From a virus, in IMG/VR virus record IMGVR_UViG_3300021963_000160, positions 1 through 54,899 of that record: a DNA stretch of 54,899 bases; one strand, given 5' to 3'. This document shows positions 48,264-54,899 of the stretch, one piece after another (the stretch's first letter is position 1; every line of letters begins with the position of its first letter). The notes below the pieces were generated by a model. The model saw only the letters and a program-made list of their open reading frames with translations. It did no database searches and had not been told where the DNA came from. A program made the translations under genes and the position numbers.

Positions 48264-49834
48264 GCTCTTTGAATGTTTATAGATGCGTTTGTACTTAAGA
48301 TTGTAATTGCTACCGATATGGCGTTCTGTAATGCTACTCTTGTTACTTTAAATGGGTCTATCACGCCCATGTCCATTAGATTACCGTATTTACCAGTTTT
48401 AAGATTATACCCTTCGCCTTTAGACATAGAACTACCGTATATAGATACAGCATCAAGGTCGGCATTTTTTAGTATTTGCATTAAAGGAACTTTAATAGCA
48501 TTCATAATAATATCGTGGGCACAAATATATTCAGATGTACCGTTTAAATCCACAGGGACAGAAACTTCCCATAACGCCTTCCCTGCTCCGCTTATAATAC
48601 CTTCTTCTATTGCAGACTTAACGGCCAATACCGCATCTTCAACCCGGTCAAATAATTCTTTCTGCTCCATGTCGGTATTCCCTCCAACGTAGATTATCCC
48701 AATACCACCTATCAATGAGGCTATTCTTTCGTTTATGAAGTCTTTTTTGTGTTTCTTATCTGCAAGGTCATAAGCAGTTCTTAATTGCGATACTCTTGCG
48801 TCAAGCAGCTCTTTGTCTCCGCCGCCTTCAAGTATTACGGTTTTGTTAGCACCTACAATAACCTTTTTTGCGTATCCTAAACTCTCAAAAGTAACTACAC
48901 TTAGATTGTCTCCTGTTTGTTCAGAGAAATATGTAGCACCTACCGAAAGGGCTATATCTTGCATAAGGTCATTCTGCTTAACCCCAAAATTAGGAGGCTG
49001 TATTACACACGCATTAATTCTCCCTGTTTTCACATTTGCCGCAAACGTATTTATGACGTTAGTGGTACAAGGGGATATTACTAAAAATCTCCTGCCTGCA
49101 TCTATCACCTCGCCTATGACTTTGTTTAATTGCTGAAAGTTGGCTATCTCTGTATCGCAAACTAAGATTGATACATTTTCCATTATGCACTCTTCCTTGC
49201 CCCAATCATTTATAAATGATGGCGAACTGTAACCTCGCGCCACCATCAATCCATTAATTATATCAGAACGGGTTTCACTGTCGTATCCTTTCTCGATTGT
49301 GATAATACCATCGTTTCCTACACTCTTATAGGCATCGGCAATTATCTTGCCTATTTCGGGGTCATTATTGGCTGAAATAGTAGCTACATCTAAAATGATT
49401 TTATCAGTACACTGAATGGCATCTTGTTTTAAGGTATTGATAACTTCCTCGGAAATATCAGACATGAATTTTAAAACATTTGTCCTATTTAATTCGGGAG
49501 TTATTTTATCAATAGCTTCCAATATCAACGCTTCGGAAAGTACAATAGCGGTACTTGTTCCATCGCCGGCTAATGATGCGGTTTTTTCTGCTGCTTCTTT
49601 TACAATACGAACCGCCATGTTTTCAACAGGATTAGGCAACTCTATTGAGCGTGCTACTGTTACACCGTCCTTTGTTACAGTTAGGCCGTGTGTTTGATGT
49701 ACTGTTTCAATAAGTACAGTTCTACCGTATGGACCTAATGTACTTTTTACTGCTGAACTTAATTTTTTAATTCCTTCAACCAAGGAATCACGGCAATCGT
49801 CACCGAATAGCAAATCTTTTGTTAGAACTTCCAT
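48260..49834 (-). CDS. groEL: Chaperonin GroEL
   Basis: 524 residues from ATG 49834 (MEVLTKDLLFGDDCRDSL), which fits the GroEL N-terminus better than an upstream ATG at 49867. Motifs: TVTKDGVTVARSIEL, LAGDGTSTAIVLSEA (ATP loop, GDGTT with one change), the DRVEDAVLAVKSAIEEGII block holding the catalytic Asp and the GTS...AP equatorial end. The C-terminal Gly-Gly-Met tail of bacterial GroEL is missing (ends SINIQRA). ATPase residues appear intact, so it should form a folding chamber with its GroES. Phage groEL genes are rare; here groEL-groES form an operon. Confidence 0.9.
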   Translation of the reverse strand: MEVLTKDLLFGDDCRDSLVEGIKKLSSAVKSTLGPYGRTVLIETVHQTHGLTVTKDGVTVARSIELPNPVENMAVRIVKEAAEKTASLAGDGTSTAIVLSEALILEAIDKITPELNRTNVLKFMSDISEEVINTLKQDAIQCTDKIILDVATISANNDPEIGKIIADAYKSVGNDGIITIEKGYDSETRSDIINGLMVARGYSSPSFINDWGKEECIMENVSILVCDTEIANFQQLNKVIGEVIDAGRRFLVISPCTTNVINTFAANVKTGRINACVIQPPNFGVKQNDLMQDIALSVGATYFSEQTGDNLSVVTFESLGYAKKVIVGANKTVILEGGGDKELLDARVSQLRTAYDLADKKHKKDFINERIASLIGGIGIIYVGGNTDMEQKELFDRVEDAVLAVKSAIEEGIISGAGKALWEVSVPVDLNGTSEYICAHDIIMNAIKVPLMQILKNADLDAVSIYGSSMSKGEGYNLKTGKYGNLMDMGVIDPFKVTRVALQNAISVAITILSTNASINIQRA

Positions 49835-49859
49835 TAAATTTAATTTTATTGAATTTTGA

Positions 49860-50627
49860 TTATGCAAAAATACCCAAAAGATTTAATATTTCTTCTGGTG
49901 TATATTTTATTTCAGGCTTACCATAATGGTTAATTTCTTTTATTTCTCCCGATTTTAGTTTTTCTATTATTTCCAGCATGTCCATTTTTAATTTTACATC
50001 TCGGTTTATATGCGTAGATAAGAATTTTTTACCCCTATATAAAGTAGGAGGTCCCCATTTATTATCAAAATCATTTTTTAAGTGAATAACAAAGTATTGG
50101 TATTCATTCACAGAAAAACGTGTAAGCATCATAGGTGTATCCAAATCAGAATTGGAAGCATCTATTACTTCTATTGGTTCTGATGTGTAGTAGCGCTCTT
50201 TAAATCGTTCGTGGATTTTATCGTTTACGCCAAGTATTTTCTCTTCTCCAGTTATCCCGTGTTTATCTACCAGAATCTTGTTTCCTATATTAAAACTTCG
50301 GCAAAGCCCATTGACGGTTGTATGTTTAGATATGTAATGAAATGTATTTACGGTGCGTATTATTTTTTCTCCATCAAATTCATATCTTTCTTCGGGTTCT
50401 CTATACCAATAATTGATATCATACCAACTTACATCAACATATCTTTTTAATCCTGCGCTTCTAAGACATTGGCTAAAAGCATATACTTTAGCTCCAGCTA
50501 CAATTACTTTAGGTTTTTTGGGGCCTATTGCCTTGCCTCTACCAAATTCCTTAGTTTTGCTGAAGCGTTTTTTTGACCGCCATACTTTTTTGCCTTTAAA
50601 ATTAAGTTCACCCCTTACTCTTGGCAT
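49860..50627 (-). CDS. 255-aa protein upstream of groEL, unknown
   Basis: MPRVRGELNFKGKKVWRSKK, very basic N-terminus (SKKRFSKTKEFGRGKAIGPKK) followed by mixed alpha/beta (YRGKKFLSTHINRDVKLK) and an acidic helical end (TPEEILNLLGIFA). No enzyme motif recognised. It sits between the polyvalent protein gene and groEL and could be a virion or folding-substrate protein. Unknown function. Confidence 0.55.
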   Translation of the reverse strand: MPRVRGELNFKGKKVWRSKKRFSKTKEFGRGKAIGPKKPKVIVAGAKVYAFSQCLRSAGLKRYVDVSWYDINYWYREPEERYEFDGEKIIRTVNTFHYISKHTTVNGLCRSFNIGNKILVDKHGITGEEKILGVNDKIHERFKERYYTSEPIEVIDASNSDLDTPMMLTRFSVNEYQYFVIHLKNDFDNKWGPPTLYRGKKFLSTHINRDVKLKMDMLEIIEKLKSGEIKEINHYGKPEIKYTPEEILNLLGIFA

Positions 50628-50628
50628 A

Positions 50629-53600
50629 TTATAATCCCTTTACTTCTTGAACTTCTTTTAATTCTTTTAATTCTTTTAGTTCTTTTATTGGACGGATAGA
50701 TAAAGGTTTTGTTTTTTTATCATATACGTTTACTCCACCACCAAAAAAAGCATAAAACATTAATAGTCCGTCTAGTGCTGTGGGGTCATCTTTCAATAAT
50801 TCTTTAACGGTATCCCAATAGATTGGATAAGAATTTTTCTTTAATTCTTCGGTAATACTATATGGATTTCCCCATTGATCCACGGTTACTCCATTTTTCT
50901 CGTGTGTAGTTAGGAATTTTTGAATCATAGATGCAGATGGCGCAAGTTTATTAACAGCTTGGTCTCCTATTAATCCTAGTCTAGTAGGTGCTCTATAGGG
51001 CGTTCCAAGCTTAACCACTTCACCGCTGCCATTTTTTATTGAACCTGCTATTATTCTTGCAAGGAATACTATTTGTTGTATCCTTCCACCCCAAGGGTCA
51101 ACTCGTGTGTTACCTATTTTAATTTTACCAAAATCAGAACTTGTAGGGTCGGTTTCAACTCCTGTTTCATCATCATCGTCATCGCTGTAATACATTGCCG
51201 CAGCAGTAACTAATCCCATTGTTAATCCTATAAATTTAGAATAATCTAACAGTGCTATTTTATTTGCTATTGAAACACCTGGAGTACCTGATTTATTTCT
51301 CCATTTATATAATTGTCTTGGGAATAAAATAGTTTGTTTTAATGCACTTGCCCAGTTTCTAGGAGAAAAGAATACCCTAGTTAATGTTGGTGCTATTTGT
51401 TCTAACGGACCTAAAGATGCTCTGCCTGTAAAAGTATTAACAACATCTGCTAAGTCTTTAAATGCTTGCGGGTCGTTCTCAAATCTAATACCCCTTTCGT
51501 GTAGCATTTCTCTTCCGTTTAAAAACTTTAATACCCTCATTGTATCAAGGTACCCAACTGCCGCTCTTTCAAATGCCTTGAATGGACTTGCGTTTTTCCA
51601 TTTATCAAATGCGGATTTACTTTTAAGTTTTAATGCTGAACCTAAAATATTCCAAACAAAGTTTGCTGCATCCGACAAAAATAACTCTTCTCTTGCAGTA
51701 GCCTCTCCTCGTGGTTCCGAAATAGAGAGTTTGCTTTGTCTCATCTCTGGATACCACTCTTGAGACTTAATCATATTTAGCCAATTTTCTGTCTTAGATT
51801 CACTACCAAAAAACTTCATAGCAGTCGCAAATGATTTTAATGCGTATGTAGGATTAGATATTGATAGCACTAAGCCTTGTATTCCCACAAATGAAAATTC
51901 ACCGGTTGCTCTTAATAACCTTGTCAATCCCCATGCGTTCCATAAGGCGTCTATTGTTTTTTCGGCTTTGGTTCTATTGTTTAATTTAGCTTTATAAATT
52001 TCTTTGTCGTATTCTTCGCGCAACCTTAATTTTTCGGCTTGCAGATTCAATAACTCAGAATCTTTTATTAATGGAGATTTCTCTTTTTTACTAAAATCTT
52101 TTTCTTTTAATCTTCTTCTTAAATCATTGATAGCACGTTGACTTGCTTTTTTAGTTGCATCTAATCTTTTTGCCTGTAAAAAAGACTCATCCTTAAATAT
52201 CTCATCGTGCTTGATTTTAAGTTTATCTCTTTGTTCTTTTAGATTAGTTAATTCAGCATCTTCAGCCATAGACCTTTTACTTAGCGGAACTCTCATTCCT
52301 TTGTCTATTTCTCTTTGCAAGTCCTCTATCTGATTGGTGATTCTTTGCTTTGTGGCATCAAGAGCTGTTTTTTGTTGCTTAGCTTCTAATTCTGCATCTA
52401 TAGGAAGCTCTTTCATTAACTCCCTTAATTCTTTATTTAATGCTCTTTCTTGAGCATCTAGCTTATCTCGCTGTAATCCGCTCCTTAGTGGGCGTTTCTT
52501 GTTATTTACATCTTCAAGTGCTGAAACAATTCTACCAATACGTTTTATTTTTCTAATTGATGCGAGTATTTCATCTTTACTTAAATTTTTTATTTTTCCG
52601 TATTGTGTTATAGCGTCTCGGATTTCCCTATCAGTAATATCAGGATACTCTTCTTTTATTATATCTTTAACTCCCTCAACTACCTCTTCTATAGTAGTAG
52701 CGCCTTCTTCTACCAATCTCCTTATAAGCCCACTTGGTATCTTAATGCCTACGCCTGGTATTGCTTCTTTATTAACCCAAAACTCTGAAAATTGCTTTTC
52801 TGCTTCTTTCTTATCTGAATCAGACAAAGACTTGTACCAATCACTTTTTACAATATGCTCTAATCCTTTAGCTATAGCCTCGGCACTTCTACCTGTTACT
52901 TTAATTGTACCCGCAACTATCTTGACAGCGCCATCCCAAACCAATGATGCAGGTGTGGCTGATAAGAACATACCGGGTCGATTCAACTGAGCTTCCTTTA
53001 CTCTTGATACTATCCAATCTGTTTCTGTTCTTATTTTACTTGATACAGTAGCCTTTTGTTTAGGTGTTCGTGCTGCGGCCTCTTGAATATTTTTTATTGC
53101 TAATTCACCTTCGGCTTTAATAGCACGTTCTTCTGCTTCTGCAAGTTTTTGTTTTACTTCTTTATATTGAGCATCAAGTTCTCTGAATTTCTCTTCTACC
53201 TCTTCGGATATTTGACCATTATTTGCGTCTCTGTATTCTTTAATTTTATTTTCTACATTGTATCCAATATCTGAATTTTGATATATATCTGCCAATGCTG
53301 ACGAAAAACGACCTCCACTTAATGCTTTCCTGCTAAATTCATTAAATAATCCAGCTTGTTCTTTTTCTAATTCAGCTAACTTAGTAGGGTCTTTTTCTTT
53401 AGATATTTTTCTATCTAATCTTTCAAGTATTTCGTTCCAAACATATGCACCTGCGGCATCTGAAACGTCATTATTTCTAACGGCCTCTAATGCTGTTTCT
53501 ACACCTACGGTATTTACAAATTCAATTGCTCTTTCTTTGGCTTCTTGTTGGTTTTCTACATCTCTTGTTAGACCTAGTTTTTCAAGTTCACGTTTTACCC

Positions 53601-54899
53601 CTGCTCTAACATTTCCTTCATATACTCTTGAAGTTGCTATTGTTTTCTTAACCTCTTCTGTGGTTTCATCTATAACGGTAGTAACTTTTTTGTATATTTT
53701 GTCAAACTGAGTAACTGCTAACTTTTCATTCAAATCAACACCAGGCAATTCGTCTTTAAACCTTTCAATAAATTCTTTTGCAGTAAGAATACCATCGGCA
53801 ATGTATGATTTAATCAATTCTACGAACTCAGGTAAGGCTTGGAATCCTCCTGATGACATATTCTTTGACTTTTCAATAAATGCTTTCTTGGCGGCCTCTA
53901 TTCGTTGTTTAGATTGTTCTTTTGGTGTTAATCCTTTAAATAATGGTATTCCACTTTCAACTGACTCTTTTAATTCGGGTGTTATGTCTATTGAGTGTTG
54001 TGTTGAAGTTTTACGCTTTGCAATTTCTGCATCATACTTCAGTTTTTGTTCTCTTAGATATGCTAATGCCTCTTGCTTTTGCTCTGCATCAAAGACCTTA
54101 CCTTCCCCTTCAAATGGTGAGGAAACTCCAATTCTGCCATCACCACTTTTAGAAATTGACGGAGGTGTATCTAAATTTACTTTACTATCGCTAATTTCAA
54201 TATTCACCGTTCCCACCTCTTGCTTAGTCAAACTCTTGGCTACACTACCTACTATGCCTAATTGATTTTCTGTTGGTGAACCGTAAAATCCTTTCATGCC
54301 TGTTCCCCCAACTTTTAAATCTACACCGCTAAAAGAGTTCCAAACATCATCTTTATTAACACCTTCATATTCTTTTTTAGCTTCCGTCATAAGAGTAAAA
54401 TACTTCTTACTTTCTGCTGAATTTTCATTATTAGGATGCCTTAAATAACTTTCTAAAGTTCTTACCTCTGCTTTCCCGTAGCTGTCTTGCAGTTCATTTT
54501 GAAAGTCTTGAAACTCCTTTATAGCCCCTTTTCTAAACGAAATTTCTTCATTGTGTTCATCGCTTATTTTTTTAGCTAAGTCTTTACCAACAAATTCTTC
54601 AAGTTTATTTTCAGGTACATTGTTTTGTTCAAATGCACTATTGCCATCTTTATATCCTATAATAGTATAAGTACCGTCAGGATATTTTTTTGTTGAAATT
54701 TCATCAACCTGCTTACTTAAATCGTATCTATCATTCTGTTGCTCGCCTGTTGTCCAAGCAATCTTATCAGCACCTTGTTTTACTGCTTCTTTTAATGCGA
54801 CCTTCAATGCGAGCTTAGTCCATGCGTTTGTGTCGGTTACGAATGGGGCTGATGGTGGTACTGTCTTATCATTAAAAACATCTCCCTCTTCATATACAT
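50629..54899 (-). CDS. Large polyvalent protein (C-terminal part; runs off the right edge)
   Basis: The frame is open to the last base of the window, so the N-terminus is missing; about 1420 residues are visible. Near the edge it reads PPSAPFVTDTNAW and AWTTGEQQNDRYDLSKQVDE, a signature of large polyvalent proteins of phages and mobile elements. Coiled-coil stretches follow (ELDAQYKEVKQKLAEAEERA; ATKQRITNQIEDLQREI) and a C-terminal membrane-active-looking region (FIGLTMGLVTAAAMYYSDDD) and a KELKELKELKEV tail. Such proteins are injected or virion-associated and carry assorted effector domains. No polymerase or protease motif is visible in this part. Confidence 0.75.
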   Translation of the reverse strand, partial: VYEEGDVFNDKTVPPSAPFVTDTNAWTKLALKVALKEAVKQGADKIAWTTGEQQNDRYDLSKQVDEISTKKYPDGTYTIIGYKDGNSAFEQNNVPENKLEEFVGKDLAKKISDEHNEEISFRKGAIKEFQDFQNELQDSYGKAEVRTLESYLRHPNNENSAESKKYFTLMTEAKKEYEGVNKDDVWNSFSGVDLKVGGTGMKGFYGSPTENQLGIVGSVAKSLTKQEVGTVNIEISDSKVNLDTPPSISKSGDGRIGVSSPFEGEGKVFDAEQKQEALAYLREQKLKYDAEIAKRKTSTQHSIDITPELKESVESGIPLFKGLTPKEQSKQRIEAAKKAFIEKSKNMSSGGFQALPEFVELIKSYIADGILTAKEFIERFKDELPGVDLNEKLAVTQFDKIYKKVTTVIDETTEEVKKTIATSRVYEGNVRAGVKRELEKLGLTRDVENQQEAKERAIEFVNTVGVETALEAVRNNDVSDAAGAYVWNEILERLDRKISKEKDPTKLAELEKEQAGLFNEFSRKALSGGRFSSALADIYQNSDIGYNVENKIKEYRDANNGQISEEVEEKFRELDAQYKEVKQKLAEAEERAIKAEGELAIKNIQEAAARTPKQKATVSSKIRTETDWIVSRVKEAQLNRPGMFLSATPASLVWDGAVKIVAGTIKVTGRSAEAIAKGLEHIVKSDWYKSLSDSDKKEAEKQFSEFWVNKEAIPGVGIKIPSGLIRRLVEEGATTIEEVVEGVKDIIKEEYPDITDREIRDAITQYGKIKNLSKDEILASIRKIKRIGRIVSALEDVNNKKRPLRSGLQRDKLDAQERALNKELRELMKELPIDAELEAKQQKTALDATKQRITNQIEDLQREIDKGMRVPLSKRSMAEDAELTNLKEQRDKLKIKHDEIFKDESFLQAKRLDATKKASQRAINDLRRRLKEKDFSKKEKSPLIKDSELLNLQAEKLRLREEYDKEIYKAKLNNRTKAEKTIDALWNAWGLTRLLRATGEFSFVGIQGLVLSISNPTYALKSFATAMKFFGSESKTENWLNMIKSQEWYPEMRQSKLSISEPRGEATAREELFLSDAANFVWNILGSALKLKSKSAFDKWKNASPFKAFERAAVGYLDTMRVLKFLNGREMLHERGIRFENDPQAFKDLADVVNTFTGRASLGPLEQIAPTLTRVFFSPRNWASALKQTILFPRQLYKWRNKSGTPGVSIANKIALLDYSKFIGLTMGLVTAAAMYYSDDDDDETGVETDPTSSDFGKIKIGNTRVDPWGGRIQQIVFLARIIAGSIKNGSGEVVKLGTPYRAPTRLGLIGDQAVNKLAPSASMIQKFLTTHEKNGVTVDQWGNPYSITEELKKNSYPIYWDTVKELLKDDPTALDGLLMFYAFFGGGVNVYDKKTKPLSIRPIKELKELKELKEVQEVKGL

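Noticed and set aside
1-54899. CRISPR arrays, integrase, tRNA genes, rRNA
   Set aside because: No regularly spaced repeats, no tyrosine or serine recombinase motifs and no convincing tRNA fold were seen; the palindromic array at 29.7-32.2 kb lacks spacer regularity.

Overview
The window is AT-rich DNA from a tailed phage of a Bacteroidota host, most likely a crAss-like (Crassvirales-type) podovirus. The evidence is a left-hand late module on the minus strand in crAss order and sizes (terminase, an ~811-residue portal, scaffold-like protein, ~476-residue capsid, two ring-like proteins, a giant tail stabilization-type protein). Flavobacterium/Bacteroides-type promoters (TTTG-N19-TAnnTTTG) and lipobox signal peptides fit that host group. 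No integrase, tRNA, DNA polymerase or CRISPR array is visible. Both ends are open: a tail gene runs off the left edge and a polyvalent-protein gene runs off the right edge, so this is part of a larger genome.

Layout. 1-17.2 kb, minus strand: virion assembly and packaging, with strong intrinsic terminators around the capsid gene. 17.3-21.7 kb, plus strand: a small HTH protein, then a glycan-type cassette (two glycosyltransferases, methyltransferase, asparagine-synthetase-like amidotransferase, left-handed beta-helix acyltransferase); another glycosyltransferase sits convergently on the minus strand. 22.6-23.65 kb: gene-free, with a sharp change of strand composition and short repeats, a candidate origin or control region. 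23.65-29.0 kb, plus strand: an early-type operon headed by a membrane peptide, a COOH-NH2 amidoligase and a class II glutamine amidotransferase, followed by about a dozen tightly packed small unknown genes and a Fis-type HTH protein. 29.75-32.23 kb: a chain of eight back-to-back inverted-repeat segments resembling integron attC/cassette alternation, carrying two Mom-like DNA-modification homologues and two small genes. 32.3-40.2 kb, plus strand: small regulators, then a replication and recombination block (replication organizer, DnaB helicase, NinG, PAPS-reductase-like enzyme, SSB-like protein, SMC/RecF-like ATPase). 40.3-47.5 kb, minus strand: small basic head-type proteins, lipoprotein, DUF3310, lysis genes (M15 endolysin, holin-like membrane proteins) and a YadA-head-like fibre. 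47.5-48.0 kb: one plus-strand regulator-like gene inside the late block. 48.0-54.9 kb, minus strand: GroES, GroEL, an unknown protein and the large polyvalent protein.

How it may work together. Plus-strand early/middle genes appear to be switched on through a recurring 17-bp palindrome (TTTAGAA-N3-TTCTAAA or close) placed 42-43 bp before a TTTG -7 element. A full-consensus promoter and a pseudoknotted leader precede the replication genes. The Mom homologues, PAPS-family enzyme and amidoligase/amidotransferase pair suggest chemical modification of DNA, protein or cell wall, and the sugar cassette suggests glycan modification; the targets cannot be read from sequence. The phage-encoded GroEL/GroES pair probably serves folding of virion proteins. 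Functions rest on motif recognition by eye, without database searches.
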